A stretch of DNA of 64,000 nucleotides from an uncultured Acetatifactor sp. (GCA_910586835.1 CAJUJU010000001.1:76958-140957); one strand, 5' to 3'. Positions 47,592-57,126 are shown, counted from the stretch's first letter. Notes: generated from the sequence alone by a model not told the origin. A program made the numbers and translations.

Positions 47592-48923
47592 TCAGATCTG
47601 TTCTTCTCTCCAGGGCCCCCTGCGGTAAAAATACACCGACAGTGCCATACCCAGCACCCAGCCCAGGGGCCACGCGCTCCAGATGCCGGCCGTGCCGAGG
47701 GGAACAGACAGAACAATTGCCAGGACGACTCTCAGAATCAGATCCGTAAAGGTAGCCGCCATGAATCTGCCCATAAGCCCCGAGCCGCGCAAAATCCCGT
47801 CTGCCACCAGCTTGACGGAAATGACGAAATAGAAGGGGGAAACAATCCTTAAAAACTGCACTCCCGTGTCAATGGCCGTCCCCGTGATATCCTTCATGAA
47901 AAGATAGACCAGATAGCGTCCCGCAGCCAGATACAAAAGCACAAAGGGAACACAGATCATCCAGACAATCTTTACGCCGGACCGGAAGCCCTGCTTTACC
48001 CGGTACAGCTTCCCCGCTCCGATGTTCTGGGAGGTATAGTTGGAAATGCCGTTCCCCAGAGTGGTCAGCGATGTGATGACAAGGTTGTTCAGCTTTACCG
48101 CCGCGGAGTAGCCGGCCATAACGCCGGGCCCGAAGCCGTTGATGACGCCCTGCAGCACAATGTTTCCCACAGAGATAAAGCTCTGCTGTAATATGCTGGG
48201 GACTGCGATCACGGCGATCCTGCGAAACAGACTCCAGGAGAAAAGCGACGCTCTCTTCTCCAGCTTTATCTGAGCCAGCCTTCTCAGCACAAATACCAGC
48301 GCCAGCACACAGCTCACCCCCTGGCACAGAAACGTGGCCCACGCCACTCCTGCCACCTCCATGCCGAAGGCCTGCACGAACAGAATGTCCGCCCCTATGT
48401 TGGCAAGGGATGAGACAGCCAGAAAAAGAAAGGGGGTTCTGGAATCTCCCAGGGCGGAAAAAATACCCGTACAAACATTATAAAAAAAGAGAAAGGGCAA
48501 TCCCCAGACATAGATATCCAAATAGAGCATGGAGTCGGCAAAAACCTCCGACGGCGTATTGATCAGCCGCAGCAGCCATCCGCATCCGAACAGCCCGAAC
48601 AGCATCAGCACCCCGCAGAGTACTCCCGTTGCGATGAGAGAGGTGTGCACCGCCGTCTTCATCTCACCGAATTCCTTTTCACCGAACAGCCTGGATACGA
48701 TAACCGAACACCCGATATTGCACCCAAAAGCAAAGGCAATGAAAATCAGCGTGATCTCATAGCTGTTCCCCACTGCCGCCAATGCGTTTTCCCCTACGAA
48801 TTTTCCCACCACAAAGCTGTCCGCAATATTGTACAGCTGCTGGAAAATAATACTGCCGAACAACGGCAGGCAAAACCTCCACAAAACCTTTTGCGGTTCC
48901 CCCACAGTCAGATCTCTGTTCAT
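47592..48923 (-). CDS. MATE family efflux transporter
   Basis: A 443-residue integral membrane protein with about 12 helices and the MATE repeat pattern (FQQLYNIADSFVVGKFVGEN, then AAVGNSYEITLIFIAFAFGC). Members export cationic drugs or metabolites using Na+ or H+. ATG at 48923 behind AAGGAGG is chosen; a longer frame to 49070 runs back through the promoter and is rejected. It is a single-gene unit with its own promoter (48994-49022) and terminator. Confidence 0.92.
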   Translation of the reverse strand: MNRDLTVGEPQKVLWRFCLPLFGSIIFQQLYNIADSFVVGKFVGENALAAVGNSYEITLIFIAFAFGCNIGCSVIVSRLFGEKEFGEMKTAVHTSLIATGVLCGVLMLFGLFGCGWLLRLINTPSEVFADSMLYLDIYVWGLPFLFFYNVCTGIFSALGDSRTPFLFLAVSSLANIGADILFVQAFGMEVAGVAWATFLCQGVSCVLALVFVLRRLAQIKLEKRASLFSWSLFRRIAVIAVPSILQQSFISVGNIVLQGVINGFGPGVMAGYSAAVKLNNLVITSLTTLGNGISNYTSQNIGAGKLYRVKQGFRSGVKIVWMICVPFVLLYLAAGRYLVYLFMKDITGTAIDTGVQFLRIVSPFYFVISVKLVADGILRGSGLMGRFMAATFTDLILRVVLAIVLSVPLGTAGIWSAWPLGWVLGMALSVYFYRRGPWREEQI

Positions 48924-48993
48924 AATAGCCGCCTCCTTCCAAAAAAACCGGGATTCCTGCACAGAAATCCCAGGTTCCTCTTCATCCGAAGAC

Positions 48994-49022
48994 ATTATAC
49001 TCCCAAAGCATTCGCCATGCAA
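48994..49022 (-). promoter_or_regulatory. sigma-A promoter of the MATE gene
   Basis: Minus strand TTGCAT (49017-49022), 17 bases, TATAAT (48994-48999). The short leader contains a GGGATT...AATCCC hairpin before the ribosome binding site. Confidence 0.75.
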
Positions 49023-49062
49023 GAACCGATTAACCCGCTTTGCACATAGGCTTACGCCGCGA

Positions 49063-49106
49063 AGCGTCATATCTGACGCAGGCTCTGTGGAATCTGTGAC
49101 AGAGCC
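49063..49106. repeat. two adjacent hairpins behind the amidase-deacetylase gene
   Basis: GCGTCA-TATC-TGACGC (49063-49078) and GGCTCTGT-N10-ACAGAGCC (49081-49106). Neither has a clear T-tract on the minus strand, so they may be weak terminators or RNA-stabilising structures. Confidence 0.4.
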
Positions 49107-49114
49107 GCGCTCCC

Positions 49115-50563
49115 TCAGAACTGTATCGGCTTTACCTCCTCCGTCAGCGGCTCCATTTTGTACTCCGGAAAACTGTCGATCAGCTGTTCCAGACAGCTGA
49201 CGGTATTACTCACGATATCGTGGGCCAGCATCACCACCTTCTTCCGCCCCAGCGTGCTCTCCACCGCATTCCGAACCAGCTGCTCCGGTGTGGATTTGGA
49301 TACGGCATCCTCTAGGCTTCCGTTCCAGTCAAAGTATACGAACCCTCTCTCCGTCATCTCCGCAATGATATCCTCATATACCTCTTTATTATATGCGTTG
49401 ATGCTGCCGCCGGGAAACCGGAACAGCTTTACCTCCGCCCCTGTCACCTCATAGACGGCATCGTACGCCTCCTGAAAATCAGCCAGATAAGCCTCCACGC
49501 TCTCATAGATCTCATCATACACATGGCGGTTGCAGTGGATGCCTATGGTATGTCCCTCCTCCACAATCCTGCGGGCCACTTCCGGATGCCTTCTCACGTT
49601 CTCACCGATCACGAAAAAGGTCGCCTTGATATTGTGCTCCTTCAGGATATCCAGCACTGCCGAAGTATTTTCCGCCGAGGGGCCGTCGTCAAAGGTCAGA
49701 TACATGGTCTTGGGATTAAAATAGCAGTCAATCCCCTCCGCCATGCCTGCCGCCAGCTTATCCTGATACTCCGGATCACAGATCAGCTTCCGCTCCTCAC
49801 TGTTGGACAGAAAGGAGGTCTCGATGAGACAGGCCGGCATGGATGTCTCCCTTATCACAAAAAGATCCTCACTCTCGCAGAGCTCTCTGTCCCGTGCCTG
49901 GGTCTCCTCCAGCGCTCCCCTGTGCACCAGCTGCGCCAGTCGGCGGGCATCCTCCCTGTCGCCGGAATACCAGGTCTCGATGCCTCTCGCGGAAGCCTCC
50001 CTTTCCTCACAGGCGTTCTGATGAATGCTGACAAAAATATCCGCCCTGCTGTCCTCCGCTATTCCCACTCGCTCCTCCAGGGACAGCCAGGTCTCATCGT
50101 CCTCTCTCGTAAGCACCGCCTCATAGCCCATATCACGAAGCTTACCCGCCAGACGTGAGGCAATTTCCAGATTAACGGTTTTTTCCAGCACATCCTCCCT
50201 GCTGCAGCCATCGTCGTTGCCGCCGTGGCCTGGGTCGATAACTATCACGGGGATTTTCGGCTCAGGCTCCGTCATGACTACAATCTCCGGTTCCGCCGCT
50301 CCCGCTGGCTCATTTTCCAGCCCGCCGGACAGAACCTCCCGCTCGGGAACTACCGTCGTCTCTTCCCGACCCGGCAGCAGCCCAATGCAGATGATGGAAG
50401 TACAGGCTGTCAGTGCAAGCATAACCACAGCAAACAAAGCCAACAGTCTGTTTCTTTTCTTTACCCTGGCAGACCTGCTCCAGTCGGCACAGCTTTCACC
50501 AATCCAGGGACTCACCCTCACCAGTTTTACCCCATAATCTCCTTTTTTCGCCTGTCCGTACAT
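49115..50563 (-). CDS. bifunctional N-acetylmuramoyl-L-alanine amidase / polysaccharide deacetylase
   Basis: A 482-residue membrane-anchored enzyme: membrane helix at about 39-64, then an Amidase_3 domain at 105-285 (IDPGHGGNDDG with metal ligand H113, SIHQNA), then a NodB-type deacetylase from about 290 (MYLTFDDGPSAENTSA, GIHCNRH, FRFPGGS). The amidase cleaves the peptide from peptidoglycan, and the deacetylase removes acetyl groups from glycan GlcNAc or MurNAc. Together they could produce muramic delta-lactam-like or lysozyme-resistant wall, though the two activities are usually on separate proteins. ATG at 50563 follows GAGGAA. Confidence 0.9.
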   Translation of the reverse strand: MYGQAKKGDYGVKLVRVSPWIGESCADWSRSARVKKRNRLLALFAVVMLALTACTSIICIGLLPGREETTVVPEREVLSGGLENEPAGAAEPEIVVMTEPEPKIPVIVIDPGHGGNDDGCSREDVLEKTVNLEIASRLAGKLRDMGYEAVLTREDDETWLSLEERVGIAEDSRADIFVSIHQNACEEREASARGIETWYSGDREDARRLAQLVHRGALEETQARDRELCESEDLFVIRETSMPACLIETSFLSNSEERKLICDPEYQDKLAAGMAEGIDCYFNPKTMYLTFDDGPSAENTSAVLDILKEHNIKATFFVIGENVRRHPEVARRIVEEGHTIGIHCNRHVYDEIYESVEAYLADFQEAYDAVYEVTGAEVKLFRFPGGSINAYNKEVYEDIIAEMTERGFVYFDWNGSLEDAVSKSTPEQLVRNAVESTLGRKKVVMLAHDIVSNTVSCLEQLIDSFPEYKMEPLTEEVKPIQF

Positions 50564-50661
50564 AATTTCTTCCTCTTTTCCTCCACGCTTCCTGTATTCC
50601 CATTTTTCCTCCGGCAGGAGCAATTTCCTATAAGGCTCCGGGTGTCAAAAGCCATAAGAAA

Positions 50662-50701
50662 AGTCCCTCCGTCGCTGTCATATACAGCATACAGAAGGAC
50701 T
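50662..50701 (-). terminator. terminator after the four-gene sensor operon
   Basis: Minus strand AGTCCTTC, loop with CTGT...ACAG pairing, GAGGGACT, then TTTTC. Lies 72 bases after the 50773-51606 stop. Confidence 0.6.
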
Positions 50702-50772
50702 CCGTCAGATTATCATATTTTTGGCATAGTAGTTTCATCGTTTTCCCATAATTGTTGCATCATCCCAAATGC

Positions 50773-51606
50773 CTATCTGGAAATTTTCAGAAACAACTCG
50801 TGGATTCCGTCGTAAAAGCCCACCGTAACCACCGTATTCCCTTCCTCCATGCCGGAAAAGAGATATTTTTTAAAATAAGGGGTTGTCTCCGAGAGAGGGT
50901 TGGTGCTCTCGTATTCCCGGGGCTCGTCCAGCCCCATGTATTCCGCCCAGGTCTTTATGATTCCGTCCGCGTCGATGTCCTCCCAGGAGGACGCCTGGAT
51001 CCGCACATAAAATTCATACATTTTCCCCGTATCCGCATCCACATAGGCATCGAGAAGCCTGTTCTCCCTGTCTGCATTCTGCTTTCCCGACTTTAAGGAC
51101 AGCTTCCAGACCAGCACGTTGTTTCGGGGCTCCGGCACGTCGATGGCGGAATACATTACTGCGCTGTAGGCGTTTTCCCGAAGCGGGCGCACGGAGGCAG
51201 GTATAATTCCAAGCTCCTTCAGCTCCTCCAGCGCATTGTTGCACAGCTCGATGCCCTGCTCCTGCGGGATTTCCTGACCGGCGGAATCCTTTCTGTTTAC
51301 CACCATGGCATAAATACCTGTCAGCCCCTCATAGTCCAGATTCACACCCTCCCCCCAGGTCATGGCATTCTGATCACTCTGGGGCTGAATCTGATTATTC
51401 AGACATCGGGAAAGTATATAGAGCTTTTCATTGCTGCTCAGGGAATAGCGATACCCCTCCGTCCCGGACTCCGCCTCCAGGTTCCTGATCTGATTCAGGA
51501 TCCCTCTGTCCCTGTATCTTGCAAGGGCCTCGGGTCCCCACACCGCCACGCTCACGATAATCGCCGCCAGCGGGATCAGCAGCAGACTGATTTTCCGCAG
51601 TTTCAT
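50773..51606 (-). CDS. uncharacterised membrane-anchored protein of a sensor operon
   Basis: A 277-residue protein with an N-terminal membrane helix (ISLLLIPLAAIIVSVAVWGP) and an extracellular, soluble domain. I do not recognise a family, although LLDAYVDADTGKMYEFYVRI resembles the peptidase-inhibitor-like modules attached to sensor systems. It overlaps the histidine kinase gene by 4 bases (ATGA), so it is translated with it; it may be an accessory sensor or regulator of the kinase. Confidence 0.75.
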   Translation of the reverse strand: MKLRKISLLLIPLAAIIVSVAVWGPEALARYRDRGILNQIRNLEAESGTEGYRYSLSSNEKLYILSRCLNNQIQPQSDQNAMTWGEGVNLDYEGLTGIYAMVVNRKDSAGQEIPQEQGIELCNNALEELKELGIIPASVRPLRENAYSAVMYSAIDVPEPRNNVLVWKLSLKSGKQNADRENRLLDAYVDADTGKMYEFYVRIQASSWEDIDADGIIKTWAEYMGLDEPREYESTNPLSETTPYFKKYLFSGMEEGNTVVTVGFYDGIHELFLKISR

Positions 51607-53018
51607 AGGTTACCCCCCTCCCCTCTCCCGGGCAGGACAAAGCTGATACAGGTTCCCTCTCCCACCCTGCTCTCTATCCTCAGCTCACTCTTATGCAGCC
51701 GAAGAATCTCCACGCACAGCGCAAGCCCCAGACCGGCTCCGTTTCTGCTGCGGGAACGGGATTTATCCACCATGTAAAAGGCCTCCGTCACTCTCTTGAC
51801 CTCTTCCTCCGGAATACCCACTCCGTAATCTTTCACCCGGAATTCATAGCCCTCCGCCAGACAGCTTCCCCACACCTCCACCCGGCTCCCGGGCTGGGAG
51901 GCCTTAAAGGCATTATCCACCAGGTTCAGCAGCACTGACTTTATCAGATTGATCTCCGCATACACGGTTCCGGCCTCAAAGGAGGTTTTCAGCGTCTGAT
52001 CATCATTTCCCGCAAACATCCCCTCCAGATACCGGAAGATTTTTTCCGCTTCCACCGCCTGGGGTTCTATCTGCTCCCGCTTGGTGACAATGATATCCAG
52101 CAGGCGGAAGGACATGTTTTCCAGTCTCTTACCCTCGGTATAAATATAGTTGGAGGAAAGAAAATGCTTCTCCTCATCCAGTTTCCTGGAGCGGAGCAGA
52201 TCCGCGTAGCCGATGATCGCCGTCAGCGGCGTCTTCAGCTCGTGGGCAAAGGCGGCGATAAAGTCCTCTCTGGCCCGGATTTCCTCCTTCAGCTCGCCCA
52301 CGGTTCCCTCCAGGACGCCCGCCATGCTGTTGAAGTCCTCCGTCAGCTGACCCAGTTCGTCGCTGCTGATTTGTTTTACCCGATAATTATAGTCTCCCAC
52401 CGCCATCTTACGGGTAGCCCGCGCCAGCAGACGAATGGGCTTTGTCAGCCAGGTGCAGATAAAGAACATCACCGCCGTGCAGACCAGCAGCATGGCCAAA
52501 GTTACCTTCCGATAGACGGAAAATCCCATGGCTCTCTCCGCAAACACCTCCGTCACGTCCTCCAGCGTCTCAAGATAAAGACTTCGGTCCAGGGCGTTCA
52601 CCGGCATTCCCGTCTGTATATAATAATGCTCTCCCTGGCGCACCACCTGCCAGCTTCTGGTGTTTATGGTGATATTCTCCAGAAGCGTCCTGTCCTCCAG
52701 GAAGCCGTCGCTCACATATACGGGCTTTTTATCTTCATTGGAAATGCGCAGCAGCCGTCCGGAATCCCGTCCGCCACTCTCCAGCTTTGCCCCGATCTGT
52801 TCCACCGCGGTATCCCGCAGCACGTTATACTTTGTGGGCACATTCAGAGCGGCGGTCTCAAAGGCAAACTGAAGAATGTTGCTGTCGTCAAGAGCCTGAT
52901 CCACTTCCCTGTCCAACGCCGTCTCAAACACAAAATTTACAAAGAAGTATCCGCTCAGTCCGAATGCGGCCGCCATGATGATAATGCTCCAAAGCAGAAT
53001 CTTATATAAAAACTTCAC
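51603..53018 (-). CDS. sensor histidine kinase
   Basis: A 471-residue kinase: membrane helices at 8-32 and 172-191 flanking a ~140-residue extracellular sensor, HAMP (KPIRLLARATRKMAVGDYNY), HisKA (FAHELKTPLTAIIGYADLL, H259) and HATPase (NLVDNAFKAS, GVGIPEEE, GAGLGLAL). It partners the response regulator 6 bases upstream. The extracellular domain has no named fold I recognise, so its signal is unknown; the neighbouring secreted protein may be part of sensing. Confidence 0.93.
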   Translation of the reverse strand: MKFLYKILLWSIIIMAAAFGLSGYFFVNFVFETALDREVDQALDDSNILQFAFETAALNVPTKYNVLRDTAVEQIGAKLESGGRDSGRLLRISNEDKKPVYVSDGFLEDRTLLENITINTRSWQVVRQGEHYYIQTGMPVNALDRSLYLETLEDVTEVFAERAMGFSVYRKVTLAMLLVCTAVMFFICTWLTKPIRLLARATRKMAVGDYNYRVKQISSDELGQLTEDFNSMAGVLEGTVGELKEEIRAREDFIAAFAHELKTPLTAIIGYADLLRSRKLDEEKHFLSSNYIYTEGKRLENMSFRLLDIIVTKREQIEPQAVEAEKIFRYLEGMFAGNDDQTLKTSFEAGTVYAEINLIKSVLLNLVDNAFKASQPGSRVEVWGSCLAEGYEFRVKDYGVGIPEEEVKRVTEAFYMVDKSRSRSRNGAGLGLALCVEILRLHKSELRIESRVGEGTCISFVLPGRGEGGNL

Positions 53019-53024
53019 TCTGTT

Positions 53025-53678
53025 TTATACCTCCAGCCGGTATCCCACCTTATAGACCGCAACCAGGTTATCCTCCCAGCCCATCTTGCGACGCAGCCTC
53101 TGCACATGGAGATCCAGCGTGCGGCTGTCGGCAAGGTACTCGTCGCCCCATACCTTCTCGTACAGGTTTTCCCGGAACAACGCTATATTTTTGTTGCGGA
53201 TGAAGAGCACCAGCAGCCCGTACTCCTTGTTGGTCAGCACCACCTGCTTTCCCGCCCGGGTCACCTTTCTCGCCTCCACGTCCACCACCACATCTCCCGC
53301 AGTGAGCACGGAGTCCGTCTTGTTATAACGGCGCAGTACCACCTCCACCCGGGCCACCAGTTCCACCACGTCAAAGGGCTTTACCAGGTAGTCCTCCGCG
53401 CCGAGCTTCAGGCCCTTCACTCTGTCCTTCACCTCATGTTTAGCCGTGATAAAAATCACCGGTATTCTCAACGGCCTAATGTACTCTATGATATCATAGC
53501 CGTCCGCGCCGGGAAGCATGATATCAAGCAGGATCAGATCATATTGCTCTTTCTCGATCAGGTCGATGGCCTCCAGGCCGTCCTGCACGGAAGTGCATTC
53601 GTATCCCGCCGCCGAGAGATTGATATCTATCAGGTCACAGATCGATTTTTCGTCGTCCACAATCAGTATCTTAATCAT
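53025..53678 (-). CDS. OmpR-family response regulator
   Basis: A 217-residue regulator: receiver with DDEKS, phosphoacceptor D52 in LILLDIMLPG and K in TAKHEV, followed by a winged-helix DNA-binding domain (VLTNKEYGLLVLFIRNKNIA, SRTLDLHVQRLRRKM). It works with the adjacent histidine kinase. Its start overlaps the 3' end of the 53671-54774 gene by 8 bases. Confidence 0.93.
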   Translation of the reverse strand: MIKILIVDDEKSICDLIDINLSAAGYECTSVQDGLEAIDLIEKEQYDLILLDIMLPGADGYDIIEYIRPLRIPVIFITAKHEVKDRVKGLKLGAEDYLVKPFDVVELVARVEVVLRRYNKTDSVLTAGDVVVDVEARKVTRAGKQVVLTNKEYGLLVLFIRNKNIALFRENLYEKVWGDEYLADSRTLDLHVQRLRRKMGWEDNLVAVYKVGYRLEV

Positions 53679-54774
53679 TTTCCACCGTCCACCCCCAGTA
53701 CGCCCGAATCTTATCCACCAGTCCGCTCACCGTATCCTCCGTGGTACACTGATAATAGTCCTCAAATTCCCTGTCCTCCGCAAAGCCGTCCGTCCTCTGG
53801 TAATAGATGGAGCATCTGGTATCCACCGTCAGTTCTCCGTCCAGATTGTTATAGCTGTACCTCCCCAGCACCACAATATCCTTCATGCCGTCTCCGTCCA
53901 TATCCCGGCAGGTCATTCCCTTCAGGGCATACAGATTGTCATAGTCCCCCATAGGCTGAAAACTCCACTCGATATATCCCTGACTGTTGACCAGATAAAT
54001 CATAAAGATATTGTATTCCGCCATCCGGATGACGCCGGGCACCACCTGCAGAAAGCCCTGCTTCTCAAAGCTTCTGTAGTAGCACTGCTCCTGGACGATC
54101 TGGAAACCGTTCTCCACCAGTTCGTCCAGCGTGGCGGCGGTGTACAGAATCTCGGTGGAATTGCCGTCCCTCACATAGGAGGCAATGAACTTTGCGCTCT
54201 TATTCATGTTGAAACGGTTGATCTTGTCCGAGATCCTCCAGTCCCGGTAAAAACCGCCCTCCTTCTGGAACAGCACGTCTCCCACCTTATAGATGCCCTC
54301 GGTCTCTTCTCCCTCTCCGTCTGCGCAGTCGGTGATGAGAATGATATCCGTCTGACCGTCCAGATCCAGATCCTGGAAGGAAACCGCGGCAATCTCCCTT
54401 GTGGGCTGCTGCATCCGGCCCAGCCATCTGTTGTTTGTCTCCAGCTGATTTGTCTTGTACAAAACCCTTCCCCGGCTGTCCGTGATCAAAATGCCCAGCC
54501 GATTGTACTTTTCATACATCACAGGCACAAAATGAACCTCTGTCTCCCCGTCCAGGAAGGATTCCAGCAGCACCGGAAAGCTCTGTTCTTCGATGATCCG
54601 GAACCCGTTGTCCTCCGCGTCATCTATGTCCTCGATGGCAGAAAACAGAGTATTGTACTTCTCATACTCCAGAATAATCTGCTCCAGCTCCTCCTCTTCC
54701 GACGCCTTCACCGGAAAAAACAGCAACGTACACATACAGACCGCCAAAAGCAATGCCATCCGTTTTTTCCTCAC
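53671..54774 (-). CDS. secreted FG-GAP/VCBS-like protein
   Basis: A 367-residue protein with signal peptide MRKKRMALLLAVCMCTLLFF (GTG start at 54774 behind GGAGGG). Asp-rich repeats such as FQDLDLDGQTDIILI and CRDMDGDGMKDIVVL are calcium-binding FG-GAP/VCBS-type blades. It is exported and may bind a cell-wall or extracellular ligand. It is the first gene of a four-gene operon with the response regulator, kinase and membrane-anchored protein, suggesting it contributes to signal detection. Confidence 0.8.
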   Translation of the reverse strand: MRKKRMALLLAVCMCTLLFFPVKASEEEELEQIILEYEKYNTLFSAIEDIDDAEDNGFRIIEEQSFPVLLESFLDGETEVHFVPVMYEKYNRLGILITDSRGRVLYKTNQLETNNRWLGRMQQPTREIAAVSFQDLDLDGQTDIILITDCADGEGEETEGIYKVGDVLFQKEGGFYRDWRISDKINRFNMNKSAKFIASYVRDGNSTEILYTAATLDELVENGFQIVQEQCYYRSFEKQGFLQVVPGVIRMAEYNIFMIYLVNSQGYIEWSFQPMGDYDNLYALKGMTCRDMDGDGMKDIVVLGRYSYNNLDGELTVDTRCSIYYQRTDGFAEDREFEDYYQCTTEDTVSGLVDKIRAYWGWTVEND

Positions 54775-54802
54775 CGTATCCCTCCTCTTTCGCAGACAAA
54801 AT

Positions 54803-54835
54803 ATACTGGCTTCACCTGTATCGCAAAGCCAGTAT
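54803..54835 (-). terminator. terminator after the GH13 gene
   Basis: Minus strand ATACTGGCTT, 13-base loop, AAGCCAGTAT, then ATTTTG. A perfect 10-bp stem. Confidence 0.7.
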
Positions 54836-54849
54836 AACTCTCTCTTGCA

Positions 54850-56991
54850 TCATTTTTGCAAGTCCGTATCAAGGTACTTCAATATCACGGCACAGGTCTT
54901 CGGAAGCTGAAGGGTTATCTTTCCGCCCTTTACCTCAAATTCCTGTCCCTCGCTGCAGCCGTTTTCGTCCGTCCACAGCAGCGCCTTCATCTTTCCGTGC
55001 TTTGGTGTGCCCAGATCCCACACAAAGATCTGCTTCTCCACAGGATGATCGTTGTTGTTCACCACGATCAGGCACTGACCTCTGCTGTGAAATCTGCCGT
55101 AAGCCACATAATTATATTCGCCGTCCACATATTTCATGGAGCCCGTGCGAAGCTCATCATTCTCCCTGCGGATGCGGATGATCTTCTTGTGAAACGCAAT
55201 CAGCTCCTGGTCTTCGTTTCCCCAGGGATAGGTGCGTCTGCTGTCCGGATCCGTAAAGCCGCATACCCCCGCCTCGTCGCCGTAATAGATCGTGGGCGCT
55301 CCCGGCCACGACATCTGCATGACCACAGCCTCCCGGAAAATGGCCTTGTTCACCCCGTTCTCCGCCGCCTGGGGTCCGGCGCTGTCGGTTCTCCCCACCC
55401 TGTGGTTGGTGCGGGTCAGAAAACGGGAGTGATCGTGATTGGAAAGTTCATTCATGGCAACCTGCCAGCTGGGCAGGGAAAAGCTTGCGCTGTGATGACG
55501 CATGGCTCCCCAAAAGCTCTCCGCGTTGCCCTGCAGATCCTCCCGGAAGTCGTCGCTGTGCTTCTCCATTCCGGTCAGGAACCAGGTCACAGGCTCCATA
55601 AAGGCGTCATAGTTCATGACGGTATCCCACTCGTTTCCCTGCAGCCAGTCCCTGGTATTCCCATAATGCTCCGCCAGGATAATGGCGTCTGGATTAGCCT
55701 CCTTCACCGCCTTTCGAAACTCCTGCCAGAAATAATGGTTGAAATCCTGACTGTGCCCCAGGTCTGCGGCAACGTCCAGCCTCCAGCCGTCTGCATTAAA
55801 AGGCGGCGACACCCACTTTTTCCCGATCTTCAAGATATAATCCATCAGCTCCCTGGAGCCCTCATAATTCAGCTTCGGAAGCGTATCATGTCCCCACCAG
55901 CCGTCATAGGATCCGTTATAGGGCCATGCGCTTTCATTGTGAAACTGAAAATAACTCCGATAGGGGCTTTCGGCGCTGACATAAGCACCCTTTTCATACC
56001 CTTCCGCATTTTCGTAGATGCGTTCCCGGTCCAGCCACTTGTTAAAGGAACCGCAATGGTTGAACACTCCGTCCATGATGACCCGGATGCCGCGTCTGTG
56101 AGCCTCCTCCACCACCTGGATAAACAGCTGATTGCTGGCCTCCAGATTCGCCCGGTTCGTCACGCGGTTGATATATCTGGACGCCAGGCGGTTCTCCTTC
56201 TGCCCTTCCGGAAGCAGATCCCCTTTTTCGTCCACGATCCGGCCAAAATGGGGATCTATATAGTCATAATCCTGTATGTCATACTTGTGGTTGGAGGGAG
56301 AGACAAACAGAGGATTAAAATAGATAGCCTCCACCCCCAGCTCCTGCAGATAATCCATCTTATCCAGCACGCCCTGCAGATCGCCGCCGTAAAAGTCCCT
56401 CACGTCCATGCGGGCAGGATAACGTCCCCAGTCCTCCACTCTGCGGACAGGCTCTCCGATATAACAATACTCGTTGCTCTGTACGTCGTTGGACGGATCC
56501 CCGTTGCAGAAACGATCCACATAAATCTGATATATGACGGCGCCCTTTGCCCACTTGGGAGTCTTGAAACCCGGCAGAATCACAAAGTTATAATACTCGT
56601 TCTTCTCATGGGCCAGGCCCCTGGTGTCATAAAATCCCCTCAGCCGTCCCGACTGCACCTCAAAACAATAGGAAACCTTTTCATCCGTAAGCTGCAGCTC
56701 ACAGGCATAAAAATCAAAATGCTTTGTGGTCTCGGCTTTTGTCATGATCTGCCGCTCTCCGCCATGAACCAGAAGCACTCTGTCTATATTATTCTTGGCC
56801 GTTCGAAACCGGATCCGGACTTTTTCGTTGACATCCGGCTCGGAGGGGGTCAGGTACTCCTCCGTGGTGTCCGAAAACAAAGCTCTTCTGTTGAAAACAG
56901 GCCGCATGGTGGCCAGGTATTGCCTGCTGTTTTCCAGTCGTTTTATTTTTTCCAGGTCAAGTGTCTCATCCACAATTTTCATCTCCTGCAT
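54850..56991 (-). CDS. glycoside hydrolase family 13 alpha-amylase/neopullulanase-type
   Basis: A 713-residue GH13 enzyme. Residues 30-140 form the N-terminal CBM34-like domain, then the barrel has DGVFNHCG (307-314), GWRLDVAAD with nucleophile D406, ILAEHYG with acid E441 and SNHDHSRF with D520. No signal peptide, so it acts on maltodextrins or cyclodextrins in the cytoplasm. The first ATG is at 56991; ATG 56907 would still keep the whole CBM34-like domain and cannot be excluded, since the predicted transcript start leaves only a very short leader. Confidence 0.88.
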   Translation of the reverse strand: MQEMKIVDETLDLEKIKRLENSRQYLATMRPVFNRRALFSDTTEEYLTPSEPDVNEKVRIRFRTAKNNIDRVLLVHGGERQIMTKAETTKHFDFYACELQLTDEKVSYCFEVQSGRLRGFYDTRGLAHEKNEYYNFVILPGFKTPKWAKGAVIYQIYVDRFCNGDPSNDVQSNEYCYIGEPVRRVEDWGRYPARMDVRDFYGGDLQGVLDKMDYLQELGVEAIYFNPLFVSPSNHKYDIQDYDYIDPHFGRIVDEKGDLLPEGQKENRLASRYINRVTNRANLEASNQLFIQVVEEAHRRGIRVIMDGVFNHCGSFNKWLDRERIYENAEGYEKGAYVSAESPYRSYFQFHNESAWPYNGSYDGWWGHDTLPKLNYEGSRELMDYILKIGKKWVSPPFNADGWRLDVAADLGHSQDFNHYFWQEFRKAVKEANPDAIILAEHYGNTRDWLQGNEWDTVMNYDAFMEPVTWFLTGMEKHSDDFREDLQGNAESFWGAMRHHSASFSLPSWQVAMNELSNHDHSRFLTRTNHRVGRTDSAGPQAAENGVNKAIFREAVVMQMSWPGAPTIYYGDEAGVCGFTDPDSRRTYPWGNEDQELIAFHKKIIRIRRENDELRTGSMKYVDGEYNYVAYGRFHSRGQCLIVVNNNDHPVEKQIFVWDLGTPKHGKMKALLWTDENGCSEGQEFEVKGGKITLQLPKTCAVILKYLDTDLQK

Positions 56992-57005
56992 AAAGCGATA
57001 TCATT

Positions 57006-57034
57006 ATTTTACTGAAAACAGCGTTCCAATTCAA
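57006..57034 (-). promoter_or_regulatory. sigma-A-like promoter of the GH13 gene
   Basis: Minus strand TTGAAT (57029-57034), 17 bases, TAAAAT (57006-57011). The predicted start of transcription lies only about 8 bases before the first ATG. Confidence 0.45.
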
Positions 57035-57126
57035 GACCCAACTCAAAAAGGGACGCAAAGTTGCACAAAAAGCAAAAAAATGCCACTACGAGGCCTTTTC
57101 AGCCACGGTGTAATTTCCTATAGGTA

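Noticed and set aside
48924..49070. 49-residue N-terminal extension of the MATE transporter
   Set aside because: It runs through the TTGCAT-TATAAT promoter; ATG 48923 has AAGGAGG.
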